A stretch of 40,208 nt of DNA from Candidatus Anaerotignum merdipullorum. Its GTDB lineage: Bacteria; Bacillota; Clostridia; Lachnospirales; Anaerotignaceae. Below the pieces are notes generated by a model. It did not search any database, had not been told where the DNA came from, and saw only the letters and a list, made by a program, of their open reading frames with translations. Numbering within the stretch: the first letter of the stretch is position 1; every line of letters begins with the position of its first letter. Positions 28,089 to 36,534 of this stretch are shown piece after piece. A program made the translations under genes and the position numbers. The DNA is taken from positions 1 to 40,208 of the forward strand of contig DXEB01000055.1 in NCBI GenBank assembly GCA_019115165.1, written 5' to 3'.

Positions 28089-28868
28089 TTATTTTTTTTG
28101 AGCCGCTTCGTATGCAAACAGTGCTGCACCGAGCGCGCCGGTTGTTTGTGGGTTTGGCGCCACAATTACGTCTGTTTTTAATACGCTGGCTACGGCTCTC
28201 ACCACGCCCGCGTTCTGTGCCACACCGCCGGTCATGACAACGTCTTTTTCCAGACCGCCTCTGTAAGCAAGACCGCATGCCCTGCTGGCAACGGACAAAT
28301 GCACCCCTTTGATGATATTGTTCCTGCTCTCCCCATTGGAAAGCTGGGAGATGACTTCGGATTCCGCAAATACCGTACAGGTACTGCTGATCGGCGCGGT
28401 ATCCGTCGCCTGTTCATCCAGTTCTGCCATTTTGTCCAGTGTTGTTTCCAGTACTCTTGCCATTACTTCCAGGAAACGTCCCGTACCTGCCGCACATTTG
28501 TCATTCATAAAAAACTGCTTGATTCCACCCTTGTCATCCAGCCGGATCGCCTTGGAGTCCTGACCGCCGATGTCAATGATGGTACGTGCAGTTGGTACCA
28601 AATGGTAAATTCCTTTTGCGTGACAGCTGATCTCACTGATCTGCTTATCCGCTTCCTCAAATGTAAATCTGCCATATCCGGTCGCCACGGTATAGGAGAT
28701 ATCCTCCTTCTTCAGCCCGCTGACCTCGTATGCCTTCTCCAGTGCTTTCTGGGGACCTGTGGAACCCGTTCCGAACTGAACAACTTCCGCAGCAACAACA
28801 TCTTTTCCGTCCTTCATGATAACAACTTTGGAGGAAGCGGAACCGATGTCAATACCCATTGTATACAT
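28089..28868 (-). CDS. lcdC: Dehydratase activator ATPase (archerase)
   Basis: 259 aa, an ASKHA-fold activator like HgdC/FldI/HadI. The homodimer holds one [4Fe-4S] cluster between subunits and uses ATP hydrolysis to push a low-potential electron into the dehydratase. The nucleotide motif GIDIGSASSKVVI is at residues 5-17, with IIDIGGQDSK near 97-106. The two cluster cysteines of the family fit Cys125 (NDKCAAGTGRF) and Cys164 (SSTCTVFAESE). The start at 28868 follows GGAGG by 9 bases. First gene of the operon, so the activator is translated from the same transcript as its target. Confidence 0.93.
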   Translation of the reverse strand: MYTMGIDIGSASSKVVIMKDGKDVVAAEVVQFGTGSTGPQKALEKAYEVSGLKKEDISYTVATGYGRFTFEEADKQISEISCHAKGIYHLVPTARTIIDIGGQDSKAIRLDDKGGIKQFFMNDKCAAGTGRFLEVMARVLETTLDKMAELDEQATDTAPISSTCTVFAESEVISQLSNGESRNNIIKGVHLSVASRACGLAYRGGLEKDVVMTGGVAQNAGVVRAVASVLKTDVIVAPNPQTTGALGAALFAYEAAQKK

Positions 28869-29077
28869 TCTTTGCCCTCCTTCAAATCTATATATTTGAC
28901 CATGCGATAAAAACAAATGAATCAATCTTTATGACCTACAGAAAAAAACGCCCCGTTTCTTTTTGTCTTTTCTGTGCGGAACAAATGCCCGCTTACGCGA
29001 CACAAGAAACAGATATCCGCATATCTGTTTCCTCAGCGATTTGCAATGCAAGAAAGGTTTTTTCTCTCCTGCATTTG
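28869..29077 (-). promoter_or_regulatory. Leader of the lcd-pct operon
   Basis: The roughly 208-nt leader contains a perfect 11-bp inverted repeat, GAAACAGATAT and ATATCTGTTTC, at 29006-29016 and 29021-29031 (4-nt loop). Closer to lcdC there is a small AAACG/CGTTT hairpin followed by a run of T on the minus strand (about 28945-28955), which may act as a weak terminator. Such an order would suit attenuation of the operon. No known riboswitch family was recognised. Confidence 0.4.
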
Positions 29078-29082
29078 TCTTG

Positions 29083-29111
29083 ATTATATCATCAATGGAT
29101 TTTGATTGCAA
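29083..29111 (-). promoter_or_regulatory. lcd-pct operon promoter
   Basis: On the minus strand TTGCAA (29111-29106), a 17-base spacer and TATAAT (29088-29083) with an upstream TGATGA extension. Predicted start near 29077. Confidence 0.75.
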
Positions 29112-29472
29112 CCATATTGTTAAAAATTTATTATTATTTTTCGAAAAAGACTCGAAAAAACAACAAAACTGCAAAAAATTAGAATTCTGTATACAATCTG
29201 AATCTCTCCCCTCATATCCCATTCCTATTTTTGTAAAAAATTATGCGAAATAGATAAAATTTATATAAAATTTTAGCAAATCAGCAGAGGAGTTTCCCTT
29301 ATAAAATGTATGCCTGGACACATTTTTTTCAAGAAATGCTTCTTCAAAATCATTTGTATGCAAAATATTTGCATCCAAAATCCCTCTGAATCACTAGAAT
29401 TTGTTAAATAATCTGCAAATAAATGATTTTCTCGATACCATGCTTGCTCCTATTTTGGCAAAAAAAGCAGCG
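29112..29472. other. AT-rich intergenic stretch
   Basis: About 360 AT-rich bases upstream of the lcd promoter with no supported gene. A perfect inverted repeat, ATGCAAA and TTTGCAT around ATA, is at 29358-29374; it is operator-like but sits about 250 bases from the lcd promoter. Confidence 0.4.
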
Positions 29473-29501
29473 AAAAAAGAAGTCTAACCTGCCTCACTTC
29501 T
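29473..29501 (-). terminator. Terminator of the zapA-patatin gene group
   Basis: AGAAGT (29478-29483) pairs with ACTTCT (29496-29501), and the hairpin is followed on the minus strand by TTTTTTC. It overlaps the stop codon of the patatin-like gene. The stem is short (6 bp, extendable). Confidence 0.55.
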
Positions 29502-30609
29502 ATCCTCCGCTGCCGGTTCTTTCTGCTTGCTTTTGTATCATTTCTTGAAAAAGCGCTTTTTCCGTACGTATTGCGAACGGTGTAATCCCCATCTCCTCTG
29601 CCTGGTCTTCCAGTACTTTCAATAGCAATGCATAGTAATCACCTTTCACCTTTTTCTTCTTCGCCAGTCGTGGCAGCCATTCTTCGTTTAACTCCCGCAA
29701 AGACACCGTTTTTCCTTTTTGTTCCGCCTCTTGGCGCTGCATTGCGCATAATATACCATACGCTTTTTCTTCCGACCATTGCCGGTCAATATAATATGTT
29801 TCTCCTTCCAAACCGTATAACGCTCGCAGACCATCGAAATAACCCAATTGCAAATCTCTTTGTGTCTGCGCTTTCTCAAATCGTAGTACACTACCTAATT
29901 TTTCTGTTGGCGCGATGACCGTAATACAAGCATCCTGCGGAATATCTACTTTCTTCTCATATCCTACTCCATAAATCCGAATGGCCAGTATATCTCGGTA
30001 TCCTCGTGCCAACAAACTATCAATGGGAAGAACATTTTGTATCCCGCCGTCCGTATAAAATTTTCCGCCCAGAGGTTGCTGCTTGAAAGCCGGGAAATAG
30101 GCGCTTGCCAACAGCATATCATGCAGCGTACCGCGTTTGAGCGTTTTGACATCCAAGTCCATTTCTTTCCGGTCCGTCAAGGAATAGGTCACCAGATAAC
30201 ATTCCACATCCGATTGCCGCACTCTCTCTTCATCAATAGTATCCTTCAGCAAGCACCGTAGCGGTCGGATATCAAACCCGCCGTTTTGCACCACTTCCGC
30301 CATCTCTTTCAAAAACGCAGGCACATCTGACCATTGCATCTCTTTGCCAAAAAATGCTTTCATCTGTGCATCATCGACATCCATAATCTGGGAGTATGTA
30401 ATATTCTCCCAAAGCGCAATGGCCGTTTGCAAATCCCGCATTGCCATCAGTGCACCATTCAGTGCCCCTACAGAAGATCCTGCAACCGCACAATACTTGA
30501 TGCCGGCTTCTTCCAACGCTTTCCATACACCAACTTCATAAGCGCCTTTTGCCCCGCCGCCTTCTAAGGCAATCGCATATTCCTTTGATTTGTCAATTCG
30601 CAGATGCAT
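29500..30609 (-). CDS. Patatin-like phospholipase (RssA/YlbK type)
   Basis: 369 aa cytoplasmic serine hydrolase. The oxyanion loop GGGAKGAYEVG is at residues 17-27, the nucleophile elbow GSSVG places Ser46, and the catalytic Asp is in DGGIQ (Asp187), completing the Ser-Asp dyad. The residues after 200 form a family-specific extension. Substrates are probably acyl lipids, but unknown. The start MHLRIDKSKEYAIALEGGG (30609) follows AAGGAG by about 10 bases and lies 13 bases after the PBP gene; the longer frame overlaps that gene. Its coupling to ftsW/PBP genes suggests an envelope-related role. Confidence 0.88.
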   Translation of the reverse strand: MHLRIDKSKEYAIALEGGGAKGAYEVGVWKALEEAGIKYCAVAGSSVGALNGALMAMRDLQTAIALWENITYSQIMDVDDAQMKAFFGKEMQWSDVPAFLKEMAEVVQNGGFDIRPLRCLLKDTIDEERVRQSDVECYLVTYSLTDRKEMDLDVKTLKRGTLHDMLLASAYFPAFKQQPLGGKFYTDGGIQNVLPIDSLLARGYRDILAIRIYGVGYEKKVDIPQDACITVIAPTEKLGSVLRFEKAQTQRDLQLGYFDGLRALYGLEGETYYIDRQWSEEKAYGILCAMQRQEAEQKGKTVSLRELNEEWLPRLAKKKKVKGDYYALLLKVLEDQAEEMGITPFAIRTEKALFQEMIQKQAERTGSGG

Positions 30610-30622
30610 CCGTCTCTTCTCC

Positions 30623-32023
30623 TTATTCTGCTGTTTCTTCCAAAGCAACCTGAAGCACCTTGCCTGCAATCGGTGTTGCCTTCCCATAATCCGAATTTTC
30701 GATCAATACCGCAATCGCAACCTTAGGATCTTCTGCGGGTGCATAACCTACAAACCAGGAATGATCTTTTCCTGTTGCGTTTTCAGCCGTTCCGGTCTTA
30801 CCCGCCACTGTAACACCGCTGTTCCGTGCTGCGGTACCTGTTCCGCTGTCTACCACACTGATGAGCATGGTATTCAGCGTATCCGCTTCTTCCGACGTAC
30901 AGATTTGCAGCAGTTTTTCCGGCACCGTTGTAGTACCTGCTTCTCCATTGGCATACTGCACATGATCTATCACATATGGTCGCATCATAATACCATCGTT
31001 TGCCACTGCTGAAATCAACATCGCCATATACAGCACAGATGCGCTTGTTCTCCCTTGTCCAATTGCCGTTTCTACCAGTTCACTCTCCGTAGAATCTTTA
31101 TTCAAGTGCATCACACTCTGGCTATATGCCAGATCAAACTGATATTCTGATAATATCCCACAGCGTTTCATTACTGTACTCAGATTTTCTGCACCGATTT
31201 TCTGCGCCAATGCAGCAAAATAACAGTTGCAGGACTCCGCCATCGCTTCCTGCATATCCACTGTGCCATGTGCTTTGTTGTTGTAGCAGTGAATCACTTT
31301 ATTTTCAAACGATGCTTCCCCGCTGCAGTTTACTGTAAATGTCTGCCAATCCGGCACATATTCCATTGCCGCCAAAGCCGTTATGATTTTGAATGTGGAT
31401 CCTGGTGGATATAATCCTTGTGTCGCACGATTCACCAATGGACTTTCTTCATCCGCCGTTAAGTATTCCCAATCTGCAGCTACTGTATTCGGATCAAAAT
31501 CTGGATACGCCTGCATCGCCAGTACCCGCCCTGTAGACGGCTCCATCACCACAACAGCGCCTTTCGCGCTGCCCAGCAAATCTCCTGCAATACTTTGAAT
31601 ATCCATATCAATCGTCAGTACCACATCATTGCCTTTGGGATCCCGACCTTCTATGATTCCTTGCAGCCGTTGAAGCAGTTCCTGATGTACCGACATCAGT
31701 GTAAAATTCGCAGCCGCTTCCACACCGGTCTTGCCGACACTGCTGTAACCGGTCACATGGGCAGCCATTCGCGCACGTGGATATTCCCGCAGATAACTGC
31801 CGTCCTCTTGCCATACACTGGTTGCCAGTACTTCACCGTCCGCATCCAAAATATCTCCGCGCTGAATGCCTGCTTCATCATTTCGCATCCGAATATTATA
31901 CGAATTACTGGATATCTCCGCTCGGTCTATCATAACCAGCTTTCCCAGATATCCCAACAGCAAAAAAAAGCACAGCGCCAGCAGCCAAAACACTCTTCGC
32001 GCACTTTTTTTCATATTATTCAT
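30623..32023 (-). CDS. Class B penicillin-binding protein (PbpA/FtsI family transpeptidase)
   Basis: 466 aa, short for a class B PBP and closest in size to the PbpA form that pairs with a RodA/FtsW partner. One N-terminal membrane anchor (about residues 11-30), a reduced dimerisation region (about 35-135), then the transpeptidase domain: SxxK as Ser209-Thr-Phe-Lys212, SxN as Ser264-Cys-Asn266 and KTG at 409-411. It cross-links peptidoglycan outside the membrane and is a beta-lactam target. The start at 32023 has GGAGGG 7 bases upstream and overlaps ftsW by 8 bases, so the pair is translationally coupled. Confidence 0.93.
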   Translation of the reverse strand: MNNMKKSARRVFWLLALCFFLLLGYLGKLVMIDRAEISSNSYNIRMRNDEAGIQRGDILDADGEVLATSVWQEDGSYLREYPRARMAAHVTGYSSVGKTGVEAAANFTLMSVHQELLQRLQGIIEGRDPKGNDVVLTIDMDIQSIAGDLLGSAKGAVVVMEPSTGRVLAMQAYPDFDPNTVAADWEYLTADEESPLVNRATQGLYPPGSTFKIITALAAMEYVPDWQTFTVNCSGEASFENKVIHCYNNKAHGTVDMQEAMAESCNCYFAALAQKIGAENLSTVMKRCGILSEYQFDLAYSQSVMHLNKDSTESELVETAIGQGRTSASVLYMAMLISAVANDGIMMRPYVIDHVQYANGEAGTTTVPEKLLQICTSEEADTLNTMLISVVDSGTGTAARNSGVTVAGKTGTAENATGKDHSWFVGYAPAEDPKVAIAVLIENSDYGKATPIAGKVLQVALEETAE

Positions 32024-33395
32024 GGGAATGCCCTCCTTCCACATACCGCAGGGAGGTTTCCTGAGCAGCTTGATTATGCTGTTCACAGTAAACGCACACC
32101 CATTGCAAAATCCCTAACATCATCAAACTTACCAATACAGACGTACCTCCATAGCTAACCAGCGGCAACGTCACGCCTGTCAGCGGAATGAATTTGATCA
32201 CGCCTCCAATGATGACAAACGCCTGAAACGCCAGCATCACGGTAATTCCAACTGCCAGCAAGCTATAATATCTCCGATTGCAGTCCAATGTAATCCGAAT
32301 CCCGCGATACAGCAACATGATAAAAATACAAATAATACCAGCACCAAACAACACACCAAATTCTTCACAAATTGCCGCAAAAATGCAGTCGCTTTCCACA
32401 ACCGGAACGCTCTTCGGCATCCCTTTGGTCAAACCGCTTCCCAATAACCCATAGGTTGTAATGGCAAACAACGAACTGACAATCTGGTATCCTCCATGGT
32501 CAATGTCTGCCCATGGATCCTGCCATGCAGCAACACGCACCCGCACATGAGAAAACAAACGATACGCTACCGCAGCCGCTGCACTGGCTGCTCCCATACC
32601 CAGCAAAAACAAAAATTCATTGGATGTGGCAATATAGAGCATCACCATAAATGTCATGAAAAAGATTAGCGCTGCCCCCAAATCCTTTTGCAGCACCAAC
32701 AAAATCACAACGCCTGCACTCAAAAAGCCAGTAATCAACAATTCCCGCAGTTCTACCCGCTTTCGGAACACACTTGCCAAATAAAACACAAACAGAAATT
32801 TTGCCAGTTCCGAGGGCTGAAAACTTAAGTCTCCAATTTCCAGCCAGTTTCTGGAACCACCATGCTCTACCCCAAACAACTGCGTAGACAGCAACAGTCC
32901 ATAACACACAATGATATATGCCCATTCAAAAATTTCAAATCGCGGAATCAACCGCAGCAGCGACGGCAAAGCCAGCATCCCAATCAGTCCCAGCGCCATC
33001 CATAAGAGCTGACGATGCGCTGATGCAGGCGCAATGCGTTGCAGCATAATCAAACTGACGTCCATCAAAAACAACATTCCCGTCCAAATCAGGGGACAAC
33101 CCTCGTAATAAAACCGATCCAACAGCTGTATTGCCACTAGTATAAATACCAGAGCAATTGCACCAAAGAGCAGCGCCTGCCAATCAAACAAATAAGTTTC
33201 TGGATTATACGACAAAATCAAAAATGCCGTCAAATGCATCAGCACAATCAAACGACGCTGTACAGATATGGCGCGATATGGGCTGCCAAGATAACCGCCT
33301 TGCTCATACGCAATATATACAATTGCTTCCCACAGATACAATCCTATATATAACACAAACAAATATCTGCTCAGCATAATAATCAAATCAAACAT
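32016..33395 (-). CDS. FtsW/RodA/SpoVE-family peptidoglycan polymerase
   Basis: 459 aa with about ten membrane helices. Family motifs include NWLEIGDLSFQPSELAKF near residue 185 and the C-terminal GVIKFIPLTGVTLPLVSYGG segment near 395-414. This SEDS glycosyltransferase polymerises lipid II and works with a class B PBP, here the next gene. The sequence alone does not separate FtsW from RodA, but the N-terminal extension and PbpA-like partner favour a RodA-type or accessory FtsW. It starts 4 bases after the U32 gene stop. Confidence 0.93.
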   Translation of the reverse strand: MFDLIIMLSRYLFVLYIGLYLWEAIVYIAYEQGGYLGSPYRAISVQRRLIVLMHLTAFLILSYNPETYLFDWQALLFGAIALVFILVAIQLLDRFYYEGCPLIWTGMLFLMDVSLIMLQRIAPASAHRQLLWMALGLIGMLALPSLLRLIPRFEIFEWAYIIVCYGLLLSTQLFGVEHGGSRNWLEIGDLSFQPSELAKFLFVFYLASVFRKRVELRELLITGFLSAGVVILLVLQKDLGAALIFFMTFMVMLYIATSNEFLFLLGMGAASAAAAVAYRLFSHVRVRVAAWQDPWADIDHGGYQIVSSLFAITTYGLLGSGLTKGMPKSVPVVESDCIFAAICEEFGVLFGAGIICIFIMLLYRGIRITLDCNRRYYSLLAVGITVMLAFQAFVIIGGVIKFIPLTGVTLPLVSYGGTSVLVSLMMLGILQWVCVYCEQHNQAAQETSLRYVEGGHSHE

Positions 33396-33399
33396 ATAC

Positions 33400-35823
33400 T
33401 CACTCCACTCCGCGGAAGAAATGTCCTTTTGTACTGCCTTTTTCGCTCATTTGCCGCAACAATGCTTCCGTTTGCACACTGCGGCGTCCGGGATCTTTTG
33501 TCATTTCTACATAAGCCCGAACCACGCGTTCCACGCGAGCAGGTCCCTCTTTGGTAAATTGCAGCCGCACACTGCCTGCTCCATTGTCTAATATCTCATC
33601 ATAGAATTTCAGTGTAAATAATGGCTTCCCATTGAGTATTGCACAAACGCATCTCTCGCAGTCTGGCATCAACGGGAATTTTTCTCCTTTCCGATCCCGA
33701 AGAAAATACAGCGCTTCTTGAAACCGCTTCTTACAATATCGTCCATCCGTTTTCTCTCCTGCAAAATTGCCAATGGGACACTGCTGCGTTGTCATCAAAG
33801 GCAAATATCCATATACCACCATTTCACAAGTTTCATCTGCCATCCTTTGCACTTCCTGCAAATTATTTTCCACGGACAGGCAAACACGATCCGCGCCCTG
33901 TTCTTTCCAAAACAATACCGATTCCCGATTCATCACATTCAAGTTAAAATCCACCGCAACTTTCTTTCCGGAATCCTTTACCTTGCCAAACTGTCCGGCA
34001 GAACGAACCAAAAAACCGTCCAAATCACTATCCAAGAATCGTTTCAGCCGATTCTCATCCTCGTCTCGTTCCCGATCTACCCGGGGCAGTGCCGCATAAC
34101 ACGCAACTGCGTACCGCCGGCATTTTGCAATCACCTCTTCCAGATGCTCTTCTAGCTCTTGCGTAGATTCCACATAAATACCATCCACGCCAACTTGTTT
34201 CACCGCCGCTTCCAGCTGCTCTAAATTGCTGACCAGTACAGAAAGGGATTTCCGCCTCCTTTGTTCCTCAGATATCATCGCAGGTGATATCTTCTGCTTT
34301 TCTCCGTTTCGTCTGGACTTTTTCCGTATTGCCTGTTCCAATGCTTCTGCTGCATTTCTGCGCAACTGATTCAAACCGCCAATGCTGACATAAATTCCTT
34401 CGTCCGCTTGAATCTGCAAGCTCGCCAATACAAATGGTGTTGCTCCCATTTTTTCTGTCTGCTGGCGCAGTTTTTCCACTGATGTTGGCTGATTTCCAGC
34501 CTCTTGCACCACTTCTCCGGTTACATATACACTGCTTCCTTGATGATCCCATAACTGCAGCGCCAACTGTTCTCCGATTTTCGCCCGTAGCATACCATAA
34601 ATCGGCAGCTTTCTGGTTTCCTTCTCCCATGTCTTTTGCAAAGTATCCTGCAAAGCCTTTCCATACGTACGATACACAACATCATTCTTTTCTATCTCCC
34701 CCTCCAGCGTCAGTGTGATGACCTCGCCTGCCTTAGAATGTTTGGTCACCTGACATCCGACATGGGGTCCCCGATTCGTCCACACCTCTATGCCATCCCC
34801 TGGTACCAGCGGTTCTCTGGTTCGGATCACTACTTTCTTATGCTGCGGCAGATATTTATCCACAATTCCAACCTTTAACCCCCATGTTTTCGGGCGTTCT
34901 ACACTCATCATATCCCGCCCTCCAAACGAGGTATAATATCCTTCTGTAAACCCACCGCGGTTAAACAACTGCAGCAATTCCTTCTGATCCTCTGCCGATA
35001 CCGTATATTCTTCTGGGTCGCTTGCATAGAGATCCAGATATTTCCGATAAATTCTTGTCACCCCGGCAACATATTCCGGATGTTTCATTCTGCCTTCCAC
35101 TTTTAACGAAGCAATTCCAGCTTCTACCAGTTCTGGCAGAATGCTCACTGTTGCAATATCTTTTGGAGATAGCAAATGTCCTTCTGCCACTTTATCATAT
35201 CCACAATACAGCGCATAAGGCAGACGGCAGGTTTGGGCACATCGTCCACGGTTCCCGCTTCGCCCTCCCAGCATACTGCTCATAATACACTGTCCAGAAT
35301 AACAAACGCATAATGCGCCATGAATAAATGTTTCCACTTCTGCTTCGGCATGTTCTGTAATATAACGAATCTCCGGCAATGTCAATTCTCTGCTCAACAC
35401 AACTTTTTCAAAGCCCTGGGTGTACCAATACTGTACATCCGCCAAAGAATTGGCTGTCATTTGTGTACTGGCATGCAGCGGAAAATCCGGGAAACCTGCT
35501 TTTATCAATTTTGCTGCACCAACATCCTGCATAATCAGGGCATCCACACCCATATCGTATAACGATTCTATAAAGTGCAGAAACTCTGGCAATTCTTTAT
35601 CTTTATATAATGTGTTTACTGTAACATATACTTTTACACCACGCAGATGGCAATACGTACAGGCTGCTTCTAACTCTTCTAATGAAAAGTTTCCTGCATA
35701 CTGACGAGCACTGAATCCTTTTCCACCCAAATATACTGCGTCGCATCCATTTTGAACCGCCGCTTTTAAGCTCTCCATAGAACCAGCTGGCGCCAGCAGT
35801 TCTGGCATCTTTCTCAAGTGCAT
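33400..35823 (-). CDS. U32-family protein with DUF3656 (RlhA-like)
   Basis: 807 aa. The N-terminal U32 domain starts PELLAPAGSMESLKAAV and contains the family pattern at about residues 164-183 (ETFIHGALCVCYSGQCIMSS) plus CAQTC near 195-199; these cysteines bind a [4Fe-4S] cluster in characterised relatives. The middle and C-terminal parts match DUF3656 and a second U32-like segment. The E. coli relative RlhA hydroxylates 23S rRNA cytidine 2501; peptidase labels are historical. It follows zapA, a pairing common in Clostridia. The ATG at 35823 has AGGGG about 7 bases upstream. Confidence 0.88.
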   Translation of the reverse strand: MHLRKMPELLAPAGSMESLKAAVQNGCDAVYLGGKGFSARQYAGNFSLEELEAACTYCHLRGVKVYVTVNTLYKDKELPEFLHFIESLYDMGVDALIMQDVGAAKLIKAGFPDFPLHASTQMTANSLADVQYWYTQGFEKVVLSRELTLPEIRYITEHAEAEVETFIHGALCVCYSGQCIMSSMLGGRSGNRGRCAQTCRLPYALYCGYDKVAEGHLLSPKDIATVSILPELVEAGIASLKVEGRMKHPEYVAGVTRIYRKYLDLYASDPEEYTVSAEDQKELLQLFNRGGFTEGYYTSFGGRDMMSVERPKTWGLKVGIVDKYLPQHKKVVIRTREPLVPGDGIEVWTNRGPHVGCQVTKHSKAGEVITLTLEGEIEKNDVVYRTYGKALQDTLQKTWEKETRKLPIYGMLRAKIGEQLALQLWDHQGSSVYVTGEVVQEAGNQPTSVEKLRQQTEKMGATPFVLASLQIQADEGIYVSIGGLNQLRRNAAEALEQAIRKKSRRNGEKQKISPAMISEEQRRRKSLSVLVSNLEQLEAAVKQVGVDGIYVESTQELEEHLEEVIAKCRRYAVACYAALPRVDRERDEDENRLKRFLDSDLDGFLVRSAGQFGKVKDSGKKVAVDFNLNVMNRESVLFWKEQGADRVCLSVENNLQEVQRMADETCEMVVYGYLPLMTTQQCPIGNFAGEKTDGRYCKKRFQEALYFLRDRKGEKFPLMPDCERCVCAILNGKPLFTLKFYDEILDNGAGSVRLQFTKEGPARVERVVRAYVEMTKDPGRRSVQTEALLRQMSEKGSTKGHFFRGVE

Positions 35824-35933
35824 CCTTTTTCCCCTTTCACAATCAGAAACGATTCATTCGACCCTTTTCCTCCATAGCCACGATGGAAAAAGGGAAAACA
35901 GCAGTGCTTTCCGTCCCACTATTTTCCCATTTG

Positions 35934-36350
35934 TTACCGTTTTCTTGGTCTGACCTTTGCTGTATGCAGCCCTTCGTTTGCCGCTTCCTCCTCCATCTGA
36001 TATTCCTGTAGCTTCCGTCGGAGCTTTGTAATGTCACGCTCGATCTTTTCCAGCTGTTCTTCCAACTGTTCCCTTTGCGTTCTTTCTGCTATAATCTGCA
36101 TTTGTGCATCATCCAAGCATTTCTGCATCTCCAATGTCTGCTGTAATTCTTTGAAATAATCGTCCGCAACATTGATTGATGTCAAAATATATGCCAAACT
36201 GGAATCCACAGCAACCGCTTTGGAGTTCCGGCGGATTTCCTGCATTTTTCGGTCAATATACGCAGCAACCTGCTGCATATGCTCTTCCGATTCCTGCCCC
36301 ATTAGTGTAAATGATTTTCCGTCAATGGTTATTTTCGTTTTATTCTTCAC
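35934..36350 (-). CDS. zapA: Cell division protein ZapA
   Basis: 138 aa from a GTG start at 36350, chosen because GAAGGAG lies 8 bases before it; in-frame ATGs at 36398 and 36389 lack a ribosome site and sit close to the predicted transcription start. The N-terminal head (TKITIDGKSFTLMGQESEEH) and IDRKM region are ZapA-typical; residues about 65-125 form a long coiled coil rich in Glu, Gln and Lys. The tail HTAKVRPRKR is basic. ZapA bundles FtsZ protofilaments at midcell. It leads the group U32-ftsW-PBP-patatin. Confidence 0.88.
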   Translation of the reverse strand: MKNKTKITIDGKSFTLMGQESEEHMQQVAAYIDRKMQEIRRNSKAVAVDSSLAYILTSINVADDYFKELQQTLEMQKCLDDAQMQIIAERTQREQLEEQLEKIERDITKLRRKLQEYQMEEEAANEGLHTAKVRPRKR

Positions 36351-36425
36351 CTGTGACACTCCTTCATCCTTGGCTCGCTGCTTTTCCATCGGCTGCAAAA
36401 TGATGAATTATCTCATATTTTTCTT

Positions 36426-36454
36426 ATTATATCACAAAGCCCCTAGGAAGAAAA
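36426..36454 (-). promoter_or_regulatory. Putative zapA operon promoter
   Basis: TATAAT on the minus strand at 36431-36426 with a weak TTTTCT -35 (36454-36449) at 17-base spacing. Predicted start near 36419. Confidence 0.5.
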
Positions 36455-36466
36455 CTTTTTTCAAAA

Positions 36467-36500
36467 GAAAAACCTCATGCCAATATTGGCATGAGGTTTT
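36467..36500. terminator. Terminator of the 2-oxoacid oxidoreductase operon
   Basis: A perfect uninterrupted palindrome centred on ATAT, with 12-bp core arms CCTCATGCCAAT and ATTGGCATGAGG extended by A and T runs on the two sides. It can terminate on either strand and lies 35 bases after the vorC stop. Confidence 0.85.
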
Positions 36501-36534
36501 CTGTATGCGTATAGAGTTTTATTTCAAAAAAGGA

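Noticed and set aside
26808-28868. Calling the dehydratase genes hgdA/hgdB/hgdC (2-hydroxyglutaryl-CoA)
   Set aside because: The families are similar, but the adjacent propionate CoA-transferase favours lactoyl-CoA; kept as an alternative only.
35862-35894. Imperfect hairpin between zapA and the U32 gene
   Set aside because: Arms pair only with bulges and no U-run follows; not supported as a terminator.
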